A stretch of 17,616 nt of DNA from an uncultured Clostridia bacterium (GCA_904501865.1 CAJGCF010000031.1:1-17616); one strand, 5' to 3'. Counted from the stretch's first letter, positions 7,160 through 16,010 are shown. The notes: generated from the letters alone by a model not told the origin. A program made the numbers and translations.

Positions 7160-8542
7160 TCAACGACCTCCTACAGTAATTTTGGACACGCGGATAAGGG
7201 GCTGTCCCACGTCCGTTGGAACACTTCCGCTGGATGATCCGCACATTCCCTGTCCGGTTGCCATATTCTGTCCGACCATGTCTATATCCATCAGTATCTG
7301 AGAGCCCGTGCCTACGAGAGAAGCACCTCTGACAGGCTCGCAAATAACTCCGTTTCTTACGATATATCCCTCGCTGACACCAAAGTTAAACTCACCTGTG
7401 AGGGGATTTACAGACCCGCCTCCCATTTTCTTTGCATAAAGTCCATACTCGATAGAGGCTATGATATCCTCGTTCTTATCGGGTCCGTTTGCTATATAAG
7501 TGTTGGTCATTCTTGACGTAGGCTCGTACATAAAGCTCTCACGTCTGCCGTTACCCGTCATATCCATACCCATTCTTCTCGAGCCAAGACGGTCTATCAT
7601 ATAGCTCTTAAGAATACCGTTCTCAATAAGGATATTCTTCTGAGTGGGATGTCCCTCATCGTCTATATTGACAGAGCCCCATGCTCCCGGAATAGTTCCG
7701 TCGTCAATAGCGGTTACCTTGGTGTTTGCTATCTGTTGACCAAGCTTGCCTGCCATCTGCGAGGTTCCCGTGCCCACTGAGGTAGCTTCAAGTGAATGAC
7801 CGCACGCCTCGTGGAATATAACTCCGCCAAAACCGCTTTCAATAGCAACGGTCATTTGTCCTGCGGGACAGTAATCGGCTCTGAGGTTTACGAGTGCCTC
7901 ATCTGCCGCAGTTTTACCGACCTCCTTGGGATCAATGAACTCGAACATTTCAAGTCCCATTCCGCGTCCGGGAGCGTAAAATCCCGACTGATTCTCATGT
8001 CCATCGGATGCTACCGCATGAACGGCTATTCTGGTACGGACATGTCTGTCACTGGTATAAAGCCCCTCGGAGTTGGCCACAAGTATAGTATGATCTGTAG
8101 AAGCGAGATTTCCCATTACCTGCTTTATCTTCTCGTCATAATTAGTAGCCGCAAAGCAAGCATCCTTCAAAATATCAGTTCTGATATTCATCGGAGTGCT
8201 TCCGGGCAATATCTTGACGGGATGGATATTGGGGAATATTCTCTCTGTAAGATGTATCTGCACCTGCTCACGACTCTCACCGAGTGCATCTGCCACAGCC
8301 TTTGCGCAACGGATAAGTCCTGAGCGGGAAAGATCCGTAGTGGTAGCATAAACAGTTCTCGTGCCTATAAATGCTCTGATTCCTACTCCCGACGTAACCG
8401 AGTCGTTTGCGGTATCTATCTTACCGTTGAGAAAACGAATACCGTTATCTCTTGTTCTCTCGGCGTAGACCTCGGCGAAATCCGCACCCGTCGACATTGC
8501 CGCCGCAAGAACGTCTTCAAGCAAAATCTTTGAAATTATCAT
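7160..8542 (-). CDS. tldD: TldD, zinc-protease subunit of TldD/TldE
   Basis: The product is 460 residues with the family's zinc-binding HExxxH motif as HEACGH at 244-249, in the context SGFGGVIFHEACGHSLE. A cysteine near the C-terminus (C434 in GMCGSSSG) is the likely further metal ligand, by analogy with the E. coli enzyme. The segment from GGSVNPLTGEFNFGVSEGY (375-393) is the shared TldD/PmbA signature. The start ATG at 8542 has an AAGAGGA ribosome site 8 nt upstream. It is followed immediately by pmbA and preceded, at 24 nt, by the small anchored protein. The subunit is cytoplasmic: there is no signal peptide. All key residues are present, so the protease should be active. Confidence 0.95.
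   Translation of the reverse strand: MIISKILLEDVLAAAMSTGADFAEVYAERTRDNGIRFLNGKIDTANDSVTSGVGIRAFIGTRTVYATTTDLSRSGLIRCAKAVADALGESREQVQIHLTERIFPNIHPVKILPGSTPMNIRTDILKDACFAATNYDEKIKQVMGNLASTDHTILVANSEGLYTSDRHVRTRIAVHAVASDGHENQSGFYAPGRGMGLEMFEFIDPKEVGKTAADEALVNLRADYCPAGQMTVAIESGFGGVIFHEACGHSLEATSVGTGTSQMAGKLGQQIANTKVTAIDDGTIPGAWGSVNIDDEGHPTQKNILIENGILKSYMIDRLGSRRMGMDMTGNGRRESFMYEPTSRMTNTYIANGPDKNEDIIASIEYGLYAKKMGGGSVNPLTGEFNFGVSEGYIVRNGVICEPVRGASLVGTGSQILMDIDMVGQNMATGQGMCGSSSGSVPTDVGQPLIRVSKITVGGR
7166..7172 (-). promoter_or_regulatory. pmbA ribosome binding site within the tldD coding end
   Basis: AGGAGGT lies 7 nt before the pmbA ATG and encodes part of the Gly-Gly-Arg end of TldD. Ribosomes finishing tldD end exactly at the pmbA start, a textbook coupling arrangement. 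Confidence 0.85.
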
Positions 8543-8566
8543 AAAATCATCCTCTTGTTGCTCTTT

Positions 8567-9019
8567 TTATTCCTCTATTGCCGCCACTTCTTCCTCTGCC
8601 TCAGAGGTTTCCTTCTTGAAGAATATCTGCATAGTGATCTCTTCCTCGCCAAAGGATACGGAGCATACCTTCTTGACACTACCCTCTCCTATGAGGATAT
8701 CAATATTGTTGTCGTCGAGCCAATCAAAAGAGATCTTGCAATCCTTCTTGCTTACCAAAAAGCTAAAGGAGCAATCATCCTTTTCATTTTCAGCTTTGAC
8801 CTTTACAAGAGTGAGCCCTCTTGCGAACGCAGACGATCCGCATGTGATAGTAACGCAGTTCTCTCCGTTGGGAGATACGATGCTTGTATCGTTGCTGTCA
8901 TTTTTGATCTCCTTGATGACCTGGCATGCCGCAAGACAGCTTGCCGCAACCGCCGTGATTCCCGCAGATATTCCTATTACCAATCCTGCTATTCCGCTTT
9001 TCTGATTCTGATTTTTCAT
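8567..9019 (-). CDS. Small membrane-anchored or lipoprotein-like protein of unknown function
   Basis: I do not recognise this 150-residue product. A short polar start with K2 and K7 is followed by a hydrophobic stretch (about 9-31). That stretch ends in Leu-Ala-Ala-Cys (29-32), which fits a lipobox, so it is either a lipoprotein or a single N-terminal membrane anchor facing outward. The rest (about 40-135) alternates in a way that suggests beta strands and holds five cysteines (55, 60, 83, 94, 119). The tail (137-150) is acidic with E repeats. A good GGAGGA site precedes the ATG at 9019. It lies 21 nt after the HAD gene and 24 nt before tldD, so it is surely co-transcribed. Its place beside tldD/pmbA may hint at a processing substrate, but nothing in the sequence shows that. 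Confidence 0.75.
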   Translation of the reverse strand: MKNQNQKSGIAGLVIGISAGITAVAASCLAACQVIKEIKNDSNDTSIVSPNGENCVTITCGSSAFARGLTLVKVKAENEKDDCSFSFLVSKKDCKISFDWLDDNNIDILIGEGSVKKVCSVSFGEEEITMQIFFKKETSEAEEEVAAIEE

Positions 9020-9040
9020 AGTGTTTGATCCTCCATTAAA

Positions 9041-9700
9041 TTATATAATTTTATTTTCTTTTTTAATAAGTTCAATTACGTCAAGCAAACTGTCGACCAT
9101 AGCGTACGATATCTGCTTTATCTCGCTCGTAGGCTGAAGCATATCAGGTATCATAACAGGCTTCATACCTGCGGCGTATGCCGCTCTGATACCGTTGTAC
9201 GAATCCTCACACACGAGACACTCATGTGCCTTAGCTCCTATTCGTATACCTGCTTCGATGAAGATATCGGGAGCAGGTTTTCCGTTTTCTACCATATCTG
9301 CGGTAACAACGGCGTCAAGATACTCTCCTATACCTGTTTTTGCGAGGTTATTCTCGGTCATATACAGAGGCGTTGAGGTCGCGAGAGCCATAGGTATATT
9401 ATGCTCTTTCAAAAACTTCAAAAGCTCCGTACAACCTTTTTTTATTGGAATCTCCTTGCTAATAAGTTCCTTAAAGTTCTCTGTTCTTGCACGAAAAAAT
9501 CCGTAACAATCTGTTTTGGGACCGTATTTTTCCTCAAGCATTTGGATTATCGTATCAACACTTCGACCTATAATGCTCTGGTACATATCTTCGATGCCCT
9601 CAAGCCCCCATTTAACACCAACGTCATTCCAAGACTTCTGAAACAGCTTCTCCGTGTCAAGCAGAGTGCCGTCCATATCAAAAATAACGTAATTTATCAT
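9041..9700 (-). CDS. HAD-superfamily phosphatase/phosphomutase, beta-phosphoglucomutase-like
   Basis: The product is 219 residues with the four HAD motifs. Motif I DMDGT is at 8-12 (nucleophile D8, acid/base D10). Motif II lies in ALATST (105-110). The motif III lysine is K141 in NGKPAPDIF, and motif IV is EDSYNG (165-170). The helical cap between motifs I and II (about 15-80) and the GKPAPDIF signature place it with the beta-PGM/DREG-type phosphatases that act on small phosphorylated metabolites in the cytoplasm. The exact substrate (sugar phosphate, phosphoglycolate, pseudouridine-5'-phosphate or other) cannot be read from sequence. The start is 13 nt after the tgt stop, with AAGGA in the gap. 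Confidence 0.9.
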   Translation of the reverse strand: MINYVIFDMDGTLLDTEKLFQKSWNDVGVKWGLEGIEDMYQSIIGRSVDTIIQMLEEKYGPKTDCYGFFRARTENFKELISKEIPIKKGCTELLKFLKEHNIPMALATSTPLYMTENNLAKTGIGEYLDAVVTADMVENGKPAPDIFIEAGIRIGAKAHECLVCEDSYNGIRAAYAAGMKPVMIPDMLQPTSEIKQISYAMVDSLLDVIELIKKENKII

Positions 9701-9713
9701 ACCGTATTCCTTA

Positions 9714-10850
9714 TCAATCGGGATTTCTCTCTCCGAGTGCTATATGGTACTTTTGATAAAAGCTTTCAAAGTATCCACCGTCAAGAGCCTCTCTTATCTT
9801 TTTTGTGAGGTTATTGTAAAAATAGAGATTATGGACTACCGCAAGTCTCATACCGAGCGACTCCTTTGCCTTTATGAGATGGCGTATATAGGAGCGACTG
9901 TAATGTCTGCAAGCAGGACAGTCACACGACTCAGATATCGGACGGGGGTCTTTGGCATACTTCTCATTACAGATGTTCATCTTGCCTTCCCACGTAAAGA
10001 GATTTCCGTGTCTTGCGTTTCTCGAGGGCATCACACAGTCAAAGAAGTCGACTCCAAGATGCACCGCCTCCAAAATATTACAAGGTGTTCCAACACCCAT
10101 AAGGTATCTCGGCTTATCCTTCGGCATAAAGGGCTCTACCGCGTTGATGATCCTGTACATTTCCTCAGTCTCTTCGCCAACGGCAAGTCCTCCTATCGCA
10201 TAGCCCTCACAGTTTATCTCGGATATTCTCTGCATGTGCTCGATACGTAGATCCTCGTACGTTCCGCCCTGATTGATACCGAAAAGCATTTGGTTATTGT
10301 TAATGGTATCCGGCAAGGAATTTAGTCTATCCATCTCAACCCGACAACGTTCAAGCCACCGTGTCGTCCTGTCTATAGAATTCCTTACGTATTTGTATGG
10401 CGCGGGATTTTCGATGCACTCGTCAAACGCCATAGCAATGGTCGACGCGAGATTGGATTGTATCTGCATACTCTCCTCGGGTCCCATAAAGATCCTCTTT
10501 CCGTCCACGTGAGACTGGAATCTTACTCCCTCCTCCGTGATCTTACGGAGCTGTGCGAGAGAAAACACCTGAAATCCGCCCGAATCCGTAAGAATGGGCT
10601 TTTTCCAATTCATAAACTTATGAAGTCCGCCCATTTCATATATAAGCCTGTCACCCGGACGAATATGAAGGTGATACGTATTTGAAAGCTCCACTTGACA
10701 GTCGATCTCCTCGAGCTCGACCGTAGATACTCCCCCTTTGATAGCGGCACAAGTGCCAACATTCATAAATACCGGAGTTTGTATATCTCCGTGAACGGTA
10801 TGCAATACGCCTCGGCGCGCTCTACCGTCCTGTGCTAAAAGTTCAAACAT
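9714..10850 (-). CDS. tgt: tRNA-guanine transglycosylase
   Basis: The enzyme swaps guanine 34 of GUN-anticodon tRNAs (Asp, Asn, His, Tyr) for the queuosine precursor preQ1. The product is 378 residues, normal for the bacterial enzyme. Catalytic D89 lies in TDSGGFQVF, and the nucleophile is D271 in DCVMPSRNARHG. Zinc ligands are C309, C311, C314 and H340, with the same spacing as in the Zymomonas enzyme. The GGLAVGE loop is at 220-226. The ribosome site GAGGAG is close to the ATG at 10850. It is embedded in a mismatch-repair/tRNA operon rather than next to queA or the yajC-secDF genes as in many bacteria. The 67-nt gap to mutL is the longest in the operon. Confidence 0.97.
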   Translation of the reverse strand: MFELLAQDGRARRGVLHTVHGDIQTPVFMNVGTCAAIKGGVSTVELEEIDCQVELSNTYHLHIRPGDRLIYEMGGLHKFMNWKKPILTDSGGFQVFSLAQLRKITEEGVRFQSHVDGKRIFMGPEESMQIQSNLASTIAMAFDECIENPAPYKYVRNSIDRTTRWLERCRVEMDRLNSLPDTINNNQMLFGINQGGTYEDLRIEHMQRISEINCEGYAIGGLAVGEETEEMYRIINAVEPFMPKDKPRYLMGVGTPCNILEAVHLGVDFFDCVMPSRNARHGNLFTWEGKMNICNEKYAKDPRPISESCDCPACRHYSRSYIRHLIKAKESLGMRLAVVHNLYFYNNLTKKIREALDGGYFESFYQKYHIALGERNPD

Positions 10851-10876
10851 AACTTTGCTCCTCTTTCCACCCGCCT

Positions 10877-10893
10877 GCGCTAAAACAAAGCGC
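10877..10893 (-). other. Small hairpin in the mutL-tgt gap
   Basis: On the - strand GCGCT pairs with AGCGC across a 7-nt loop. No T run follows, so it is not an intrinsic terminator. It may act in mRNA processing or stability within the operon, or be chance. Confidence 0.3.
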
Positions 10894-10917
10894 CGCGGTC
10901 AATTTTCAATATAAGTA

Positions 10918-12945
10918 TTAAGTTCTTTCAAACTGTCTGTCTATATTTTTCTTGGATATCTCCATAGCAACGGGGCGCCCGTGAGGACAGAAGGTAATAT
11001 CGGGAAGCTCCATAAGCTTATCGACTATCCATTTCTGATGCCCCTCTGGATATTCTCTGCCCGCCTTTATCGCCGCCTTGCAGGACGCCTGATATAGAGC
11101 CTTCTCAAAAATAATATTTTTGGTAACGTGGATATTTCCCGTGCCGTCCTTTATCCTATCGGCAAATATAGCAAACATATCAAAGACAGTTTCCTGCTCT
11201 ATGCCTACGGGAAGAGCACTTACGGAAATGATGTTTTTCGAGCTTGTAAAAACAAATCCAACCGATTCTATCTCCGCTCTGTATTCCTCAATCGCTGCGA
11301 CCTCATCAGTCATAAGCATGACCTCGATGGGAAGCATCAAAAGCTGTGAGGCTACCTCCTCGGAATACATATTCTTTTTAAGCTGCTCAAATATTATCCT
11401 TTCGTGCGCCGCGTGCTTATCAATAATAAGCATTTTTTCATCAAGCTCAACGATGATATAGGAGTTAAAGACCTCTCCAACTATTTTATAGCTTCTCTTT
11501 GGGGTGGGCTCGGGCTGTGGTATCTCTACGGTCCTTGGAGTACTTGCAGGCACGACCTTATCCTCTATCACTGTGTCGGGAGTAATCGTCACTACAGCCT
11601 CGGTTACTGTATTTTCAATAGGCTTGTTGTCAACTTTGCCTGTGTCAATACCCTTTTCTCTATCCATTTTGGCAAAGAACTCCTGTGCCTCAGGCGAGGT
11701 GCAGAGATGTTGCCTTATGTACTGCTCTGCGGTTATTTTCTGAAAAGCTTGGCTTTTTTTCTCCTGATCGGGCGCCTGACGTATCTCGATCTCGGGCGAG
11801 GTCGGCTCCGTGGGCAAGCGTACGCTTTGAGGACCCTGACGAGGCGTATCAATGGATATCTGCCTTGCCTTCAAGGATTGCTCTCTTTCAATGGGTATAA
11901 ACGCGTCGCTCATTCTCAGCCCACTCGTCGACGGAACATTCATCTCGGGGCGTGTGGTGTTCTTTTCAAGAGCCTGCTTAACGGCATAATACACCGCCTC
12001 AAATACGGGCTTTTCATTTGAAAACTTCACCTCTAATTTTGCGGGGTGAACGTTGACGTCTACACGCGCGGGATTAAGAGATATGAAAAGCACACACACG
12101 GGAAATTTTTCAGACGGCATATATGAGGTAAATGCCTGCTCTATGGCGGCGCTTGCCGTTCTACTCTTTATAAATCGCTTATTAATATAAAAGTTCTCGT
12201 AATTTCTGTTGCTCTTGACGTTGTCTGAGCGGCCCACGTAGCCCTTGACGGATATTCCATCGTATTCTCCGTCCACCTCTATAAGCTTGTTGGCAAAATC
12301 ACGTCCAAATACCGCATATATGGCGCTCATAAGCTTTCCGTCGCCCGCGGTCTCAAGCTTAATCTGTCCGTCCGTTATAAGCCTGAAGGCTATCTCGGGA
12401 TGTGAAAGCGCTATCTTTTCAACGTTCGCACAGACTGCCGTAGTCTCTGTAACGTCACGCTTCAAGAATTTTCTTCTTGCGGGAACATTTGCAAACAGAT
12501 CCTCAACTATGATAGTAGTTCCGTTTGAGCATCCTCTCTCAGAGAGATCGACCACCTCTCCGCAGCTTACCACAAGCTCCGCTCCCACAGACTCGTCGTG
12601 GGGCTTGGATATTATCCTTACGTTTGATACCGCGGATATTGCCGCCAATGCCTCTCCTCTGAAACCGAGGGTGCATATTCCGTCAAGATCCTCCGCGTTT
12701 TTTATCTTACTCGTGGCGTGACGCTTTATAGCAAGAGGAAGATCCTGGGCATCCATTCCGCATCCGTCATCAGATATGCGCATAAACGTAATCCCGCCGT
12801 TCTGTATCTCAACGGTGATATGCTTGGCTCCCGCGTCTATTGAATTTTCGATCATTTCCTTTATCGCAGAAGCCGGTCTGTCGACTACCTCACCCGCGGC
12901 GATAAGATTCGCCACCTCAAATGACAAAATATTTATCTTTGACAT
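10918..12945 (-). CDS. mutL: DNA mismatch repair endonuclease MutL
   Basis: The product is 675 residues from the ATG at 12945. The GHKL ATPase motifs are complete: EMIENSIDAGA (30-40, catalytic E30), DGCGM (60-64) and GFRGEAL (94-100). A Pro/Thr-rich linker (about 330-485) leads to a C-terminal dimerisation and endonuclease domain. This carries the metal motif DKHAAHERIIFE (509-520), a variant of DQHAxxExxxxE, plus SCKAAIKAG and CPHGRP (653-658). It should therefore nick DNA itself, as in bacteria without MutH. An in-frame ATG at 12987 would add 14 residues and overlap mutS. It is rejected because AGGAGGA sits 5 nt before 12945 and MSKINILSFEVANLIAAGEV is the family's usual start. Confidence 0.97.
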   Translation of the reverse strand: MSKINILSFEVANLIAAGEVVDRPASAIKEMIENSIDAGAKHITVEIQNGGITFMRISDDGCGMDAQDLPLAIKRHATSKIKNAEDLDGICTLGFRGEALAAISAVSNVRIISKPHDESVGAELVVSCGEVVDLSERGCSNGTTIIVEDLFANVPARRKFLKRDVTETTAVCANVEKIALSHPEIAFRLITDGQIKLETAGDGKLMSAIYAVFGRDFANKLIEVDGEYDGISVKGYVGRSDNVKSNRNYENFYINKRFIKSRTASAAIEQAFTSYMPSEKFPVCVLFISLNPARVDVNVHPAKLEVKFSNEKPVFEAVYYAVKQALEKNTTRPEMNVPSTSGLRMSDAFIPIEREQSLKARQISIDTPRQGPQSVRLPTEPTSPEIEIRQAPDQEKKSQAFQKITAEQYIRQHLCTSPEAQEFFAKMDREKGIDTGKVDNKPIENTVTEAVVTITPDTVIEDKVVPASTPRTVEIPQPEPTPKRSYKIVGEVFNSYIIVELDEKMLIIDKHAAHERIIFEQLKKNMYSEEVASQLLMLPIEVMLMTDEVAAIEEYRAEIESVGFVFTSSKNIISVSALPVGIEQETVFDMFAIFADRIKDGTGNIHVTKNIIFEKALYQASCKAAIKAGREYPEGHQKWIVDKLMELPDITFCPHGRPVAMEISKKNIDRQFERT

Positions 12946-12950
12946 AGATC

Positions 12951-12957
12951 TCCTCCT
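12951..12957 (-). promoter_or_regulatory. Ribosome binding site that fixes the mutL start
   Basis: AGGAGGA on the - strand lies 5 nt upstream of the ATG at 12945 and within the 20-nt gap after the mutS stop. It decides against the longer start at 12987. Confidence 0.85.
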
Positions 12958-12965
12958 CTCCTGTT

Positions 12966-15560
12966 TTATCCGAGTCTCTTTTTCCAATCAAACACCAACG
13001 TCATACATTCGTATGGCGAGAGTGTGTTTATATCGGTGTTTTTTATCTCGTTTATCACCTGCTCGGAAAGACAGTCCTCGAAACTTATCAAGGTGCCGTC
13101 CTTCTGAGATGTCTTTTCCTCTCTGTCGGTAAGCTTTATATTCTTGGCACTCTCCTCGACGGTTGCCAAGACCTCTTTAGCTCTCTTTATCACCTCGTTT
13201 GGCAATCCTGCGAGCTTTGCGACCTCTATTCCGTAGCTATCATCGGTCGAGCCCTTAACTATCTTACGCAAAAAGGTTATACTGTCGCCCCTCTTTTTTG
13301 CAGCGATGTTATAGTTGACTATTCCATCGAACTCGTTTTCCATACTTGTAAGCTCGTGATAATGCGTTGCAAAAAGTGTCTTGGCACCAATCTTCTTGCT
13401 TGCCGTATATTCAACTATGGCACGCGCTATGCTCATTCCGTCAAAGGTAGACGTTCCGCGTCCGACCTCATCGTATATAATAAGGCTCTTTTTGGTCGCA
13501 TTTCTCAATATATACGCCACCTCGTTCATCTCAAGCATAAACGTGGACTGACCCGAAGCAAGATCGTCAGACGCTCCCACACGGGTAAAGATTTTATCAA
13601 CAATGCCCACGGTAGCCTGAGCAGCAGGAACAAAGGAACCCATCTGCGCCATCAGAACGATAAGGGCAACCTGTCTCATATAGGTAGACTTACCTGCCAT
13701 ATTTGGTCCCGTTATCAACAACAATCTGTCGGTTTTGAGATTGAGGTCAGTATCGTTGGGAACAAAATAGCTATCCTTTACAAATTGCTCTACTACGGGG
13801 TGTCTACCGTCCTTTATAACTATCTCGTCAGACGAAACTATTTCGGGACGGATGTATCTGTTCTTTGCGGCAACCGTCGCCAAGCTATAATACGCATCGG
13901 TTTGCGCTATAAGCGAGGCTACCTTCTGTATTCTGGTGCTGTTATCCGCTACGGTAGAGCGTATCTCACAAAACAGATCGTATTCAAGTGAGCAAAGCTT
14001 ATCGGAGGCGCCAAGCACCTTTGACTCCATCTCCTTTAGCTCCTCAGTGATATATCTTTCGCAGTTTGAAAGCGTCTGCTTTCTGATATATCTTTCGGGA
14101 ACGAGAGATATCTGGGATTTTGTAACCTCTATGTAGAATCCGAAAACGCGGTTATAGCCTACCTTGAGATTTTTAATGCCAGTGGCCTCTCTTTCTCTTT
14201 CGGCTATCTGCTCCTTCCACTCATCACCGTGATCCACAACCGTCCTGCATTCATCTACTCTTACATCGTAACCATCCTCAATCATTCCACCCTCTCTTAC
14301 AGTAAGAGGAGGATCCTTTTTGATGGCTCTGTCAACAAGAGCAAAAATGTCCTCAAGCGTATCAAGCTCATCATAAATTCTCTGCATCTCGTTTGAAGTA
14401 CAGGACGCGAGCAGAGATTTAAGCTCAGGCAGGACTCGGACACTGTTTGCAACCGCGCGCAGATCTCTCGCGTTAGCCGATCCGTAGACTATTTTAGTCA
14501 TAAGTCTCTCAAGGTCAAGCACGTGATCAAGCAGCTCGGATATCTGCTCTCTGAGCATAAAGTTGTTGTAAAGCTCCTCGACAGCGTTCTGCCTGCGGAC
14601 TATCATAGAGGCGTTTATAAGCGGATGCTCCACCCATTTACGCAGCAATCTTGCTCCAAGCGAGGAACGCGTCTTATCAAGCACCCAAAGGAGTGTGCCT
14701 TTCTTATCTTTGGCGCGCATAGATTCGGTAAGCTCAAGATTTCTTCTCGTATTTACGTCAAGCTCAAGATACTGTCCGTTTGAATACAGATTGAGCTTGT
14801 TTATGTAGGATATGTCCTTTTTCTGTGTGTCCTTGATGTAATCAAGCATAGCGCCTACGGCACATACTACGGCTCTATCCGAGGTATCGTCCTCGCGCAA
14901 GGTCTCACAGAATTGCGACTTTATTCGCTCAAGGCAAGTGTCGTGCTCGAATCGGCCAAACTGACCGTCGTTAAGCATAGCCTGAAGTCTGCCCTTTATA
15001 AATTCCGCTGTATCGGAGAACTTGGACTGATTGAGATTTGCTATGACTTCTACGGGCATATACGTTCCTAGCTCATTGAGGAGCTTGGCATCCATATTGT
15101 CGCCCGAGAATGACGTGGCGTATATCTCTGCCGTGGATATATCACAGAAGCATATTCCATACTCAAACTCGCCGAGATACAGTGAGCAGAGATAGTTGTT
15201 CTTCTTATCCGACAACAGCTCAGACTCAATAAGCGTTCCGGGAGTAATAACTCTTATAACGTCACGCTTTACTATTCCCTTTGCAAGCGCAGGATTCTCC
15301 ATTTGCTCGCAGATAGCTATCTTATAGCCCTGCTCTATCAGTCTGCCTATGTACACGTCGACCGCGTGGAAAGGAACACCGCACATAGGTGCTCTCTCCT
15401 CCTCGCCGCAATCTCTGCCCGTCAATGTCAGATCAAGCGCGCGGGACGCGACTATCGCATCGTCAAAGAACATCTCGTAAAAGTCTCCGAGCCTATAAAA
15501 AAGCAGATAGTCCTTATATTGATTTTTTATCTCAAAATATTGCTCCATCATCGGAGTCAT
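12966..15560 (-). CDS. mutS: DNA mismatch repair protein MutS
   Basis: MutS recognises mispaired and looped bases and recruits MutL. The product is 864 residues, full length. The mismatch-wedge motif is GDFYEMF with F27 and E29 (the Phe-x-Glu motif). The ATPase domain has Walker A GPNMAGKST (618-626), the signature around DDLASGQSTFMLEM (665-678), Walker B IIYDE (694-698) followed by VGRGTSTFDG, and the ATHYHEL switch (731-737). The C-terminal helix-turn-helix and dimerisation region (about 760-800) and a short tail (834-864) are intact. The start MTPMMEQYFEIK is standard; GAGAGG upstream of 15560 is a moderate ribosome site. It sits 42 nt after the YmcA-like gene and 20 nt before mutL. There is no cotE in between, unlike B. 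subtilis. Confidence 0.97.
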   Translation of the reverse strand: MTPMMEQYFEIKNQYKDYLLFYRLGDFYEMFFDDAIVASRALDLTLTGRDCGEEERAPMCGVPFHAVDVYIGRLIEQGYKIAICEQMENPALAKGIVKRDVIRVITPGTLIESELLSDKKNNYLCSLYLGEFEYGICFCDISTAEIYATSFSGDNMDAKLLNELGTYMPVEVIANLNQSKFSDTAEFIKGRLQAMLNDGQFGRFEHDTCLERIKSQFCETLREDDTSDRAVVCAVGAMLDYIKDTQKKDISYINKLNLYSNGQYLELDVNTRRNLELTESMRAKDKKGTLLWVLDKTRSSLGARLLRKWVEHPLINASMIVRRQNAVEELYNNFMLREQISELLDHVLDLERLMTKIVYGSANARDLRAVANSVRVLPELKSLLASCTSNEMQRIYDELDTLEDIFALVDRAIKKDPPLTVREGGMIEDGYDVRVDECRTVVDHGDEWKEQIAEREREATGIKNLKVGYNRVFGFYIEVTKSQISLVPERYIRKQTLSNCERYITEELKEMESKVLGASDKLCSLEYDLFCEIRSTVADNSTRIQKVASLIAQTDAYYSLATVAAKNRYIRPEIVSSDEIVIKDGRHPVVEQFVKDSYFVPNDTDLNLKTDRLLLITGPNMAGKSTYMRQVALIVLMAQMGSFVPAAQATVGIVDKIFTRVGASDDLASGQSTFMLEMNEVAYILRNATKKSLIIYDEVGRGTSTFDGMSIARAIVEYTASKKIGAKTLFATHYHELTSMENEFDGIVNYNIAAKKRGDSITFLRKIVKGSTDDSYGIEVAKLAGLPNEVIKRAKEVLATVEESAKNIKLTDREEKTSQKDGTLISFEDCLSEQVINEIKNTDINTLSPYECMTLVFDWKKRLG

Positions 15561-15602
15561 ATCGTTAAGACCTCTCTTCTATGGTTTTGAATTATCTCTC
15601 TA

Positions 15603-15986
15603 TTAGTGACAGCCGCCGCAGGTGGAGCAATCGTGTGTGCAAGAGGGTGTTGCTCCCGTAGCGTTGAACATTATCGTGTTGTTGACTGTCTCCATAAGCT
15701 CGTTAACTTCCTTCTGTGCCTCGTCAAGCTCAATGAAAAGCGGGTCCTTGGTTATCTCCTCGTATATCTCGTCGATTCTGTCCTGTATTCTTGTAAGCGC
15801 CTCGGTATCTATCTCCGTGCTGTCTCCCATAGTGGTGAGCGCCTGCTGCTGTATGCCGTACTCCATTATGAGATTGCCTATCTTCTCGTTGGACTCATAG
15901 GCCTCCTTAGCCTTCTCCATGCGGATCATTCTTTCGTCTTCCTTGATAGCCTTTCCAAGCTCTGCCGCAAGTGAATAAATACTCAT
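15603..15986 (-). CDS. YlbF/YmcA-family (Ric) protein with cysteine-rich tail
   Basis: The product is 127 residues, mostly charged alpha helix (about 1-105), matching the YlbF/YmcA (DUF964) family. In B. subtilis YmcA (RicA), YlbF (RicF) and YaaT (RicT) form a complex that carries [4Fe-4S] clusters, binds RNase Y and directs operon mRNA processing; it also affects sporulation, biofilm and competence. Gene order miaB - this gene - mutS - mutL equals B. subtilis ymcB-ymcA-(cotE)-mutS-mutL, so it is the positional counterpart of ymcA/ricA. The last 12 residues hold C116, C120, C123, C126 and H127 (CTHDCSTCGGCH), a likely metal or Fe-S ligand set. A GAGGA ribosome site precedes the ATG at 15986. 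RicA versus RicF identity is not settled by sequence alone, so no symbol is given. Confidence 0.88.
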   Translation of the reverse strand: MSIYSLAAELGKAIKEDERMIRMEKAKEAYESNEKIGNLIMEYGIQQQALTTMGDSTEIDTEALTRIQDRIDEIYEEITKDPLFIELDEAQKEVNELMETVNNTIMFNATGATPSCTHDCSTCGGCH

Positions 15987-16010
15987 TTCTATATCCTCTT
16001 TCCTTTAATT

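Noticed and set aside
10874..10902. TTGACC in the mutL-tgt gap as the -35 box of an internal tgt promoter
   Set aside because: At a 17-nt spacing the sequence is CGCAGG, nothing like a -10 box, and the region downstream is GC-rich.
12946..12987. Longer mutL start at 12987, adding 14 residues
   Set aside because: It overlaps the mutS end, the added residues are not part of the MutL family, and a strong AGGAGGA site fits the ATG at 12945.
13356..13991. A 211-codon open frame on the + strand across mutS, and similar frames opposite mutL, tldD and tgt
   Set aside because: They lie fully opposite well-identified conserved genes, show no recognisable domain, and have no ribosome site or operon context. 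They are shadow frames.
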